A DNA stretch of 64,000 nucleotides from Anisakis pegreffii (taxonomy: Eukaryota > Nematoda > Chromadorea > Rhabditida > Anisakidae). Both the position numbers and the translations under genes were made by a program. The notes beneath the pieces were generated by a model that saw nothing but the letters and a program-made list of their open reading frames with translations, searched no databases and had not been told where the DNA came from. The stretch lies in NCBI GenBank assembly GCA_035041965.1, contig JAPYMA010000206.1, positions 62,001 to 126,000 of the forward strand, given 5' to 3'. Shown here one piece after another: positions 1 through 12,000 of this stretch (within the stretch, counting starts at the first letter, position 1; each line of letters starts with the position of its first letter).

Positions 1-746
1 CACACAGTCAAGGTTAATGTAAATATAGATACCACAATTCTGTATAGTGCAAAGAATCACGCACGAAGACGTTCGACGAGAATTTAATGGTCTCGTTATC
101 GGTGAGTGAAATGCAATGCAACGATGCACGTTTAAGTGGCACATTCGTTCATTCTCATCATCGATCTTGATTGCTCCTGAATATTTTACGACTATATGAG
201 GTTATATTTCAGCACTGAAGCACCATTCTCGTTTATTTGTTACGATTGTATTCACTGAATATTAATTGAAGCCTATAAATTCTTGACGTATGCGCATTTA
301 GATTGCATGCTAAGATTCAAGGCTGCATTATGTTCCAGCCTGGATGAGCATGAGATCGTTTGCAAATGGCTATTGGAATTTGAATGTCTTGCTAACAATA
401 AGAGTCAAACCTGAAATCTTCATCCAGAATATGATTCACTACAACGTTTCATGCTGTATGTTCATCTAATTGCGCAATCACATTCATTTCACTAATTCAC
501 TTTTGTTCCTCTTTCAAAATTGATGATAAATTATCAAATCTAAATTAGTATCATTCGTCGATGTTTACTTGCAATGAATCGTTGATTGCAATTAATATTC
601 AAGTGAAGTTTATGGGCGTTTTGCTGCTAACACATTCGAGTGAAAAGTAAACTATTCATGCTATTTGATAGTCGTGGAAAATATCATACACGCCACATTT
701 AGTTGGATGATCGTGCGAAAGTTCTCTTGACTACATTACCATTTCA

Positions 747-862
747 CTTCGGAAGATATTCGAATGACATACAATTGAACTGAGGCGAAAACGATAATTG
801 TCATAGGTTGTATTTGCACTCGATTACTCAGATAGCACGTACATCTATCTCTGAGACTACTA
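747..862 (+). repeat. direct repeat, copy 1 of 2
   Basis: This stretch of about 115 bases recurs in the same orientation at 1861-1982. Shared blocks include GGCGAAAACGATAATTG, AGGTTGTATTTG and CAGATAGCACGTAC, in the same order and with similar spacing. Scattered substitutions and small indels show an old duplication or two copies of one dispersed element. Confidence 0.8.
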
Positions 863-1607
863 TCGAGATGAGAATTTGGTGAAGACGGATGATTCGGTGC
901 ACTGATATTGTTACGTGTATGGAAAGGAAGAGGGATTTTACGGAGGGAGGAATCTATTGCACTTGCTGATTGAATAGATGAGTAAGCTTTTATCCTTAAT
1001 TTAGGGTTGTCAAGGAGTATGTATTGAAGGGAGGGACTTATGATGCGGATAGAATGCCCATTTTGACTTCGAATTGAATTGATTCACTGTATTGGCCACA
1101 GGCGTTTACCTAACCCACGCTAAGTTAATGGTTTTGCATCACTATTTCATGCATTTTTTCATTGTTATCAGCCCGTCAGTGTTTTGGTATTGAACCTTTG
1201 TTGAATAAAGCAATATTAATTATTTGGATTAGTTGGATTGGTCATGTTATCAAACGTTTGTAACGTTGCTGGCCACAATGCTCGCGTTTCCGTGCACATT
1301 GTTTTAGCCTCAATTTACGCCACCCGCTGGCTAGGCGAGCAGGCCAACCGAACAAAACCGAGTAATTAAGTAATTGTCGTGAATACTTTCAATCCAATAA
1401 ATAATCGCAACTCTAATAATATAAATATTCCGCCGATCGCTTGAAGCGATTGACAGAACAATTACTCGACGTCCAAGTAACAAAGTAATATTAATAGGGA
1501 AATGAATTTTAGACTAATGGCAAACAAACAAGAATGGTCGAAGCAAAATGGGCGGAGAAGTCGCCTTCAGAGGTCATCCAAGGTCGACAAGCATTCATTG
1601 CGAGTCA

Positions 1608-1705
1608 GGACTAGGGCTTGCAAAATCCCGACGTTCTTTCAAACCCAGGATCAGGATATAATCCTGAGGTCGATCTTCGATCCCAGGACTACCTTGGGAT
1701 CGAAC
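1608..1705 (-). repeat. inverted copy of the CCCGGGATCCCG-type dispersed repeat
   Basis: The sequence GACTAGGGCTTGCAAAATCCCG at 1609-1630 is the near reverse complement of CGGGATCCCGTGCAAACCCTAGTC at about 2964-2987. It is followed by AGGATCAGGATATAATCCTG and CTTCGATCCCAGGACTACC, degenerate palindromic units of the same type. It lies within a 70-codon ORF (1502-1714) that is therefore probably repeat sequence rather than a gene. Confidence 0.6.
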
Positions 1706-1860
1706 AACTTTTGAAATATCGATGCGTGACATGTTTAAACACCTCTTTTCGACCAATATGTTTATAATTAATCAGAAAGGAGTTCATTCACCAAATTATT
1801 GAACAAACACAAGAAAATAAATTATTCAAACTCAATTTATTATTATTCAAATTATTCAAA

Positions 1861-1982
1861 CTTCGAAAGATATTTGAATGACACATTATTGAACTAATTG
1901 TAAGGCGAAAACGATAATTGCCACAGGTTGTATTTGTACTCGTTTACTCATGTCAGATAGCACGTACAACTCTGCGACTATA
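1861..1982 (+). repeat. direct repeat, copy 2 of 2
   Basis: Second copy of the unit at 747-862, about 1.1 kb downstream in the same orientation. It differs by several substitutions and short insertions, for example extra bases before CAGATAGCACGTAC. Confidence 0.8.
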
Positions 1983-2884
1983 ATCATTAGCATCATATAA
2001 TGATGCCAATGATCATGCCGCAAGGCACTGATTTTATATGCTAAGGCATCTTGTCATCTCGGGTCTAAGCTAATAACAGTACACTTGCATGTGAATACGA
2101 AATTCTTGATTCTCAAACACTTATTTGCAATGCTTTAACTCCATTTTCTCTCAGTGTTAACGTCAGCTGAATTCTGCCGTTTCGGAAATTTCGATTTTTT
2201 TTCGAAAGAAATGCATCGCATAAATTGAATCATTTGAATTTTGAAAAAAACAAAACAACTGAAAGTTCAGAGTTTATCTAAAAAGTGAAAAACATTCGCA
2301 ATGGATTTTCATCGAACCGTCGAGCATACTTAATGATGCATACTTAATAATTTCGATCACAAATCATGGAAATGTACTTGATATTCAAGATTAAGATCCT
2401 CTTGAATGGAACAATTTCGCTCACTTCAACAATGAATTCTTACTATGAGTGATCTCAGTGATAATTTATGTACCTTTCGATCACATGAAAATGATTCCAA
2501 ATAGGGAAGTGAAGAGGCTTGCAGTCCTTAAAACATGCAGCTCAATTAACAGGTAGAATATTGGAGCCGAACAAATCGCGTGGAAGGAAACAATTCAAAA
2601 TTTCATTGAATCTTGTTGCTCTTGGTTTTCATTAGAAAGTGTGATTATCTCTGTTAGTCCACATAAAAATGCATCCAGACGAGCATTACATAAACTACTA
2701 CGGGCAGAATAATCAGTTGAATACTGAATGAAATGTTACGCAAAAGTTCATCAAGCTGTCGTTTATCATGCCTTTCGTCTGACTTGGATCTATTTCCTTG
2801 ATCATTCATCAATGATACGCGGCAGAGAATAAAGATGACTGCATATGAGTGAGCTGGGAATGACTAATCAAAATTCATACAAAT

Positions 2885-3290
2885 TGACCTGCTTTATCAA
2901 GTCCCGAGATCCCCGGGTTTTTCAAACCTTAAATCCCGTGGTCAGGATCAGAATTGAAATCCCGGGATCCCGTGCAAACCCTAGTCAGGACTTGTGACTG
3001 GCGATGCTCAAGCTTTGGAGCTAGAGGAGAGTGTTTCCTGGGTTTCTCAAATTTTCAGATGCAAAGTCAATTTCGAACCACGCTTGAACCACAGCCAGAG
3101 TTGAGATTGTGAGGAACATAGAGCCGGAGCTAGCGACGGAGCAGAAATTTGGAAAAACATGCGACTGGAACCGAGGTCTCGAAAATGCGGAGCTGCAGCC
3201 GAAGATGGGATCGGAAACTATCGAAATGTGGAGCTGTAGCTGGAGTTGAAGCCGAAATTTTGTAATTGTAAATCCCGGGATCCCGTGGAG
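2885..3290 (+). repeat. GC-rich dispersed repeat with GGAGCC/GGAGCT-like core
   Basis: The element is bounded on both sides by CCCGGGATCCCG-type motifs (GAGATCCCCGGG near 2907, CCCGGGATCCCGTG near 2961 and again near 3275). Between them lies a degenerate run of GGAGCCGGAGC, GGAGCTGCAGCC, GGAGCTGTAGCTGG type hexamers that stands out against the AT-rich surroundings. A weaker relative of the core (GAGATGGAGCCGCAGACG) lies near 3951-3970. This looks like a decayed interspersed repeat with an internal minisatellite. No ORF is evident. Confidence 0.6.
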
Positions 3291-6017
3291 CCTTCATTAT
3301 TACTATTCACTTCAGTCGTAATTCATTATGATTTGTTGATTTTAAGAGCTGTACTTGCTGATATGCGATATATATTGGCTAGTTTTAATCTATCTAGAAC
3401 TGTTCGATCTCAAAAAGTGCACTATTGATACTTTTATTAATTCCTTAATTGTCCTATTGCTAGCAGTTGATGTCATTGTTGTTCACTATCATTATTTAAT
3501 AATTGCTGCATTTGCATGTTGCGAAAATGGTCATTATGCAACGATTAGAATCACTGATACTCCGTTATTATCATTGTTTCACTAAATTCAACATTTCGAA
3601 AATTGTTGCATTAAAAAATTCCTTGCTACATTAACAAATTATCGCATCACTGAATCAAATTACTAATAAACTACTCGTATTTTTCAGATTTGAAACAATT
3701 GAAAGCATCTAATCACTGAAAGTTGCTAACTGTTCAATTGATCTCCTGCGTTTGAGTATACTGTTCCCAGTAAAGTTCTCATTGATATCAAACTTATCAA
3801 GTATGTTTGAAGTTCGACTGTTTCAGTTCCGTTGTCTTGTAAGTAAACGCAAATTTCCTTCTTCCCAATTGTTCTGATCTCGACGTGTTTATTCGTTAAT
3901 GATATATTCACTATTCATAGTCGCTTCTATTAAGAAGGTAAATAAACATTGGAGATGGAGCCGCAGACGAAATTTTTAAAATGAAAGAGCAATCAGAGCT
4001 GGTGTTTCAAAACTGCACAGTCGGAACAAAAGCCGTGTCAACTTTTTTTTTTTCAAATCGGATCATAACTGCTGGTGATTCGATAGGCTCTCTCTGTGAC
4101 TCCACGAGTATACTGGAAAGGCATTCATGCCATCCCTGAAAGTAGGTGATGACAATTGGGCATGCAACATGTGCGAATGTATCTTAACTGCTTCTGAACC
4201 CAGACCTTATCCTGAGCTTATTCATATGATACTGATCTCTGCGCATCGATTATGATTGAGATGTTTAGACTGAACCTCTGGGAGTGTTCACCGTACATGA
4301 AAGAGATTCAAAATACACCCACACGAAATGCAGTTCTAACCACAAATAAAAGCTGTTCTAAATCAAAACATCTGCGTAACAGTGCGATACCGAAAGAGAT
4401 TTACGCGAAAAACCCATATCCTCTACAGTAAAAATATAGGTGCGGTGGATATGCAGTGGAAGCTTAACATAGTATTTATTATTTAGCTCTCAATAACATT
4501 CTCGGCAATAACAACAATTGGCCAACTTGGTCTACAATATCTTCATGTAATATTCGGTTCACAGTAATCAGCAGCAATAATTAATCACAATAGTTTCACA
4601 ACAATAACGATTTTCACAATATCACAATGACGATTGACTTATTCTATCAGTTATGACTTTACACTTAACGTTGACGATAGAAACCATGCACTTTCCAATA
4701 TGAATCCGGATCCACGACCTTCAGCGTTTCGTCCTTAAATACCTGCGGCTCGCATCCATCCTCTAATTCATTGAATGTACTTTCTCATAACACTTTGTTG
4801 TCGATTAGCCTCTGCTCGTGGGAATCTTTTGCCTGTAAGATTTGAATTAAAGATATCAAGTACTTTGTTTGGGTTACGTTTCAAATTCTTTGGATTTAGA
4901 TTGTATGTTTTGAGAATGAGGTGCGTGACTTGGTTACATCTACAGAAGTCGAATCGGTCGTATTTTGTGGCAAACGGCTTGTTACGTTTCATTCGTGTTA
5001 AAATTTAAAATCCACTGAAACTTCACATTTGAGAAATGAGCAGAGTGTGCCTTTTTTGGAAACGTCACGAATGAGAGCGAATCAGTGATGCGTCTGAAGT
5101 GAATGAGAAAAGTAACGAGATTCAACGGAACTGTAGTGCTGAAATTCAAATAGGGTTTGAGAGTGTTCACGCATCATGGGTGTTGGACATAAGAATCGAC
5201 GAAATACTACCAGACGGGAGTCGTACCTACGAATCTGAGAAACATGCATCATCCGTACATGACAACTGTTGCAATGTTCTTGCACTGGATGCTGTTCTCA
5301 CGTACTCTACTCGTTCTCGAGAATAACTCTCGAATTTTCACATCTGATTTTCATGATGTCTCGTTACTCTCAGCACTGTTTTTACCGATTACGCAGCGGT
5401 TTTGTTTTGTGTCGGTATATTTCTCATTCACTTCATACGTATCATGCACTCACTCCTATTTCTAATTCTCTTCGCAGTGCACACAACTCTGTGCATTTCC
5501 TCGCATCACAGTTTCGTTGCAAGCAGATTTTGAACGGAAGCAATGACCGCAAAACGAGTTGCCACAATACCGCGAAATTGATTTCAGTCGACAGCAGGCA
5601 GTGTTTACGTCGTTGGATTCTGCGCACCTGAGATTGAACCATTTGAACTTTCGAGTGAAGTACCTCACGATCTGTCTTTCTCGGGCTAAGGCGTTTCGTG
5701 TTCTAGACAAACACTGAGCCAGGCCAGCCAGTGAACTTGATATCGTTAGGTCGTTTCTGCAGATCGGTGAAGTTTCAGAGATGGCACGATCAAGGTGTAA
5801 TAGTATCAACATTGTATCTTCACGTAATTCTCGAAGATTGTGTCGTCAATTTTAGAGATTCGCAATGATTTCTAAACAGATTCCCAAGTTATCAACTGGA
5901 TTTCATCGTGTACTATATGCTAATTTGTAACGGTACTTCGCTCTTGTGCTGAACTGAATTTCAATTTAGACAGTAGAAATTCTCACTATCAGAAAATTAT
6001 CCGTGCAACCCAGAGAT

Positions 6018-9000
6018 ATGGACGAGGACTGTCTCAGTCGGATTTGTTCGTCAAGTTTGACCCCTCCATCACCACCTAAAGGTAATCAGTTTTAAGTTCG
6101 TTGTTCCTTTCAAATGAGAAATACTTTGAATATTTTGCTCTCACATAGAGATTATTCAAATTTTCCTAATTCATTACTTATTTCGATGGAGTTAGTTTGA
6201 TTGATTCGTTTTTTCAACACACATTTTTACTTCAGAATGCTAACAATTCCATTAATAATCTGTTTTGAATTTATATATTTCTTTAATGCAACCAAATGTC
6301 CAAAAAAATTACGAACATCGGCTGCAAAAAAAGACAGAAATAAATGAGAACAAATCCATGCAAAATGGAATATTTCGGTTAAGCGTTAATCTATCATCCT
6401 CACTGAAATCCTTAATCGAGTTGTTTCGATGACGAGTGCATGAATTTTAAAAAAAACATACGCACTTGATCCATCTTTGATCTTTTTTGGTTCATGATTA
6501 CTTCACCACAAAAATTTTATTTATGTAAAATTGTGTTACATTAGCATATTGTACAGATTATTCAGAAATTTTCACTAATAAACACGGTGGTAAGGATTGA
6601 TGATGTGGCAATGAAGATAAATTTTTTGCAGAGGTGATGCGGCAGTATTCGTCAGATGATTTTAAACAGTTGCAGTCACACTGCTATTCATGTGGCTCTG
6701 AGACGGGAGCATTCAAAAAGTATAAAGCAACGCGAAAAAGTGGTGCTCCAGAGATGCGCTTTAGATGTGGCAAATGTCGTAGATTCACTGGTAATATTTA
6801 CGTTAAACTACGTGACGATACTTACATGCTGTCCAGATTGGGTGACTGATTTTGAACTTTTACATTTTATATTGTTCAATGTGTTGTTCATCTTGTATTG
6901 TTCCGAAAATGTGCACGAAGACTATTTTCATAACAAATAACGTCCTATTGCTTTCACGAAACCGTTGAATCCGTAAGAAAATGTTCGTACTGGCTAGAGA
7001 AAATTGTGTTTTGTTGAACTTGAAATGCTGAATGATTCAACGGAAAATGACTGAACCGAACTGTTAGAAAATATATTCAGCTAAAGATTGTGTTCAGATC
7101 CACAAAAGTACACACGCCAGATAAGTGAAGAAGTAGGAGGTGATCAGCAACATTCCACTGTATTACCGGATGGATCAGACTCTACAAAACAATAGTAAGG
7201 AGAAGAATTTTCTTATCGTTATCATTTATTACTGTCGTTGGAAGTTGAGTGTTGTTTGCTGACAATATTCTCTCACAAAAAAGATTTTCGTCAAAATGAA
7301 TTGTTTGCTTTGGTATTCAGTGATTATTATTTGTATTTGAGGGATTTAGAAAAGTGAATAATATAATGCGTACGATAGGCCATTTCAAATTCATTCACAT
7401 AAGGTAATTACCAAATTTCAGTAAAAATACGAGTGATGAATCGTTGATAATGAATGAGGACAAGAAGCCTGATGTTTCCAGTCCATTGCCAAGATTAAAG
7501 ATCAAGATTGCTGGAGGTAAAATCGTTGAAAGTACACTGAAATTGGATGATTCGGAACCCAATCAGTCGACAGATTCACTAATGGATTCTCCGAACACCA
7601 CTGGGGACAGTATGGAGACATCATTTGAATTATTGGAATCGGTGGGAAACGATGAAGTTGATGAAACGAAAATGTGTTATGACGATGTCAAAACTACTGC
7701 AGAACAAAATTGTACCGTTGATTTGGCAATTCCGTCAACAAGCACCACAAACGATCCTCATCCTCAAAACGTTAATCCGAAACCACTAGAATCCGTACTA
7801 AACAGCGATGGATCGACAGAATCAGGGAAAGGAGCAAACAGTGGTGATATTCGTCGAAAAAGGGCAAGTACCTCGTGTTCGGTGGTATCGAATAGAAAGT
7901 CGAAATGCGACGACAGCATGGTTACGCATGGTGACGAAGAGATCTCGCTGAATGGTTCTTCTGTTAACCAAGGAATGTCGTCTAAGGCAGCTGAAACGGT
8001 AATACTTAAATCTATCCTCATCAGAGTTGACAGATATCACTGATGGATTAATGATAGTTCAGATAAGATAAAGTGATGATTCGATTATGGCTTATAGGGA
8101 AATGATGTGAATGTTAAATTCACTGATTTGTTTCAGGAAACAAGTCCGTCTAAAAAGGGCAATTCGTTGTCGCCTTTATCAACGGAAAAACAGTCACGTA
8201 AGGAAGATGCAAAAAATTCGGACGATCAGAGTCAACTTAATGAATCGACCGAGCAAATGGTGAAAGGGGAAGAAGTCCGTGTTGTTCCACCTGCCGGGTA
8301 TGAGCCCATTCATTCACTCATTCACTCAACAGAATTTCTTAAAAAAGCGAAACTTTCTCCATTGAAGTGAACATAGTTTTTTTTTTCAAGATTGTGCTTA
8401 AGGTGGATTTTTTTTGCAGTCGAATCCCAGTGTTGGAGAATATTTTCAAGCGATTCAATATTTTCGGAAATACGTTTCCGTAATCTCTTTCATTTTTTTG
8501 TGTCCTTTCACTGAACAGTAAAAAATGCCGCCGAACAGTGAAAAATGTGTTCAGTATGCGAGGACAGTGACAGTGCCTTCAGTTTGAAAACACTGTTTGA
8601 TTTTTTGCAATATTATGCACTGAAATGATCACATTATCATATAGTTCATGATTTCATAGTGGATATTATTTGTAATTTGAAAGTATTTGTAACGGTGATT
8701 ATTTGATTTAAAGCGGACATCGTCGACGAAGACCGCAAACAATGCGGAAACACACGAACGCTAGACAAAGGTATGACAAATATTGAAATGTTCTGAATTG
8801 AAAACTCTCGTCTTTATGTTTTGTATTCTGCACTTTTAAACCATACTTTATATTGAACACTCAAAACTTTTATTTGTACATATTTTAATTTAGTTTCTGA
8901 ATACGGAAGGAAATGTTTTTTTAAGGAATCGTAGAATATCTTCGTCAGATGATGAATCTTCCAAAGACGATAAAAATGAAGACTCCGTTGAATCAACCCA

Positions 9001-12000
9001 GAGCATTTCTGTTTCTCATTCCAAGGTTGATTTTCTGTTGTTTTTCATTGACTTGCTTGCTATGTTAATTTCATTCGATAGTGTCTCTTCAAATATCAGT
9101 GAATGAATGAATGTCATTCCAACTGAATCGTTGTAAAAAGCGCAATCAGTGCTTTCAGAAATCCGCACCTGTCAAGACGAATACAAAAGAATGCAATGCG
9201 AATGCGGTGCGAGATCGGAAAACGTCATCAGAAACGAAAAACGAACATAAAGAAGTCTTTTCTGAGTACGGATTCCCTTGCTGCTTTTTAATTTCAGTTA
9301 TGACGCAATCTATACTTTCCATCGAACTGATAATGTAATCTTCCTTAGGTATTGTATTGAGTGGTGTTGAAAATGAGATAAAATTAATCTTGTTTATTAG
9401 CAGTTTCATTTGATTCAAAAGAAAATTGCAAGACTAGTTAAATATTTAGATGTATAACGGTATTACTGATACCGTTATACATTGTTATTATTTACTATGA
9501 TTTCGATTGAATGAATGATAACATTGCTTGGTAATTTGAGGGTTGTGCCGTCCACAAGCAGTAACCACCGAACAGCGAACACCAGAGCGGATGTGAAACA
9601 ACAGAAACGTATCAAAACGAATGGCGCTGATAGAGAAAGCTTTAAAATCCCGTTAATTTCAAAGGCGAAATCGACTGTCCCCAGCTCACAGAAGGTTCGT
9701 CACTCTTCTCAAACTGTTACATTTATTAATCACATCATGGCAATATCAATCAATTTTCAAATTTGTTTAGATCAAAATGTCTTACAATCAGTGATGATTA
9801 TTCTAATGAAATTTCTGTTCGTTAGCTTGAAAATAGCACAGCATTCTGTTATATTAAGTTTTGTGGAAGAAGTGTTTTGAGCAGTGCTCATGTGAATCAT
9901 ATTGCTATTAAATATGATGAGAATATTAATGTATTCGGCAGTCACAATGGGATTGCTTTTAGTGATATTGTGAAAATGAAATTCCAAGTTATTTACTTAA
10001 TAGTTCTGTTGGAGGTACATTAGGTATATTTTGGTGGAGTTAGTGATTTCTTCGGTAATCGTAATATAATTTGTGATCGAATTGGCAGTTTCTGCGTGAC
10101 TCTACAATGAATTTTTTGTAGAAAACAGTTCCGAAATCAGCGGGTAATATGACTGATGAAAAGCACGTCCAGAAAAAATTAACATCTTGTGGTGTACAAG
10201 CATTCTTAGAGGATATAGAGCAGGTGAGTAGTCGGAAACGTTATTGCATCATAATGCTGGAGTATGTGATCGGATTATTTTTTGATCATTGCTGTATTAT
10301 TATTGTTAGTCCCATTACCTTTATCAGCAGTATTGTCATTCTTCAGCATCCATCAACGTCACTCGTTCCTGTTTCGTCTCAAACATCTGATAGTGAATTA
10401 ATTGAATACCTTATGGACAAGTGGAACAATGAAGAGAGCGCAACATTGTGAGTTTCTTCCATCCTAAAATATTTATGAATGATTGGAAAGTGCTAATGAT
10501 TTCGTCAGTAGTAATGAAAATAAGAGAGGTAATGAGATGAATGAATCTTTCTATTTACATTCGTTGGTATTTATTCGAAGGTGAAGTGTAATTGAATTTA
10601 AGGTGTAAAGAAATTGATTCGAATCAAGTGAAACGACGACTGAAAATGGCACGTTTCGTGATAGAGTCACAACGGAACGAAATCAAGAAATTGAGTGATA
10701 AATATTGTAAATTGGAAGAACTTTTTTGCTGTGCCAAGAGTGCTTTTGACGAATTGAAGTGAGTCCTTCAATTCATTCTTTCTTTTCAGTTTCATCGGTT
10801 CCATCTGGTCTCATTCACATATTTAGAAGTTTTTTGTTTGGATTAGAGCCCTTCGGTTATTGCTCAATTACAGACAGCTACTCTCAAATTCGAAGGAATG
10901 TTTTATTTTCCATTTAAATTTCCAGAAAGACTCTCATGTTTGAATTATCGCGCGTTCGTGGTGACGTTGGCTCATTGAGTTCTGAATTTCGACTCTATCA
11001 TCTTGATCTGAAACGTGGATGTGATATGGTGAGTGGTTTGGTTTGGTAGAATTTTTCTTTCTCTCAGTGTGAAGATTTCAAAGTGAACAAAAAGGTTTGC
11101 GGTTCGTTCACTGGGCTGAATTTATTCAATAGGGAGAGAAGTTGTTACCTGTAGTTGATCTATTCATTCATTTGCATTGGCTGTTCGTTACGTATGCGAA
11201 AATGTTTGCTCGCAGACGGTCGGTCATCCTTTTCCAGCAAAATTCTCTAAATGAACACAGGAAAGTTTTACGAAAATCTTTCAGTGTGCTTCTAAGGTGG
11301 ATGAAGATACGAGGCGTTTCCATTTGGTTGCGAGTAAATATGAAACGGATAAATGCAGATTGAAGGTTTTTTCTTCTGTTTTTTCAGTGTCATTTCTGAA
11401 TGCTACCGTTCTCATTAAAAAGTTTTCACATCCATTAAGCCGTAGAATCAGTGTTTTTTGCTGAATTCAGTTAGTTCAATTGAGCAATCCCAATCCATCG
11501 GTGGCCTACCTCCCTCACCGTCACATAACGACGCAATTGATTTCAGGAGCAACTGATCGCAAAAGATGAAGAAATGGCACAGTTACGTGGCGTAATCGAT
11601 AGTAAAACTCGCCAATTGCTCGTTGCAGACCGAGATTTGCATCTTGCAAATGAACGGGTGATCAGTATCCAGAAAAAATTAGAGGACAAATTATTCGTTG
11701 GTAAGATCACAGATGTTTTGTTGCTTCATCAAGACTATACCTTAGGCTCGCACATTCGTAAATATAGCTGATCGTGACTTATTTAAGGCATTCAAATGAA
11801 TGCTAGCAAACGATTTGTCTGATGTGATCCATCAGATCCGAGATTGTTGTTTCAACTCATTTCTGGAAATGTTTCACACGATTCAGTCAGCACTCCTCAC
11901 TCACTTTGTGCACAGAAAGCGGATATTTGTGAAGAACGGAACTTATATGTAACGTGATGAGATGTTTTTGCTTCATGATCTAATGGATCAACGCAACGAA

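Larger units (their letters stand above)
1..6017. other. gene-free 5' region with decayed repeats
   Basis: I see no supported gene here. Short ORFs occur on both strands, the longest about 120 codons at 5269-5631 (+) and 116 codons at 5462-5812 (-), but they overlap each other on opposite strands, show no splice structure and resemble no family I know. The region holds a diverged direct duplication (747-862 and 1861-1982) and pieces of a CCCGGGATCCCG-type dispersed repeat (near 1608-1700 and 2885-3290). The last few hundred bases should contain the promoter of the gene starting at 6018. Confidence 0.6.

Noticed and set aside
1502..1714. 70-codon plus-strand ORF
   Set aside because: It overlaps the inverted copy of a dispersed repeat and its translation has no protein-like features.
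5269..5812. Overlapping ORFs of 116-120 codons on both strands upstream of the large gene
   Set aside because: Both strands are open over the same stretch, there is no splice context and no family match; more likely stop-poor upstream DNA.
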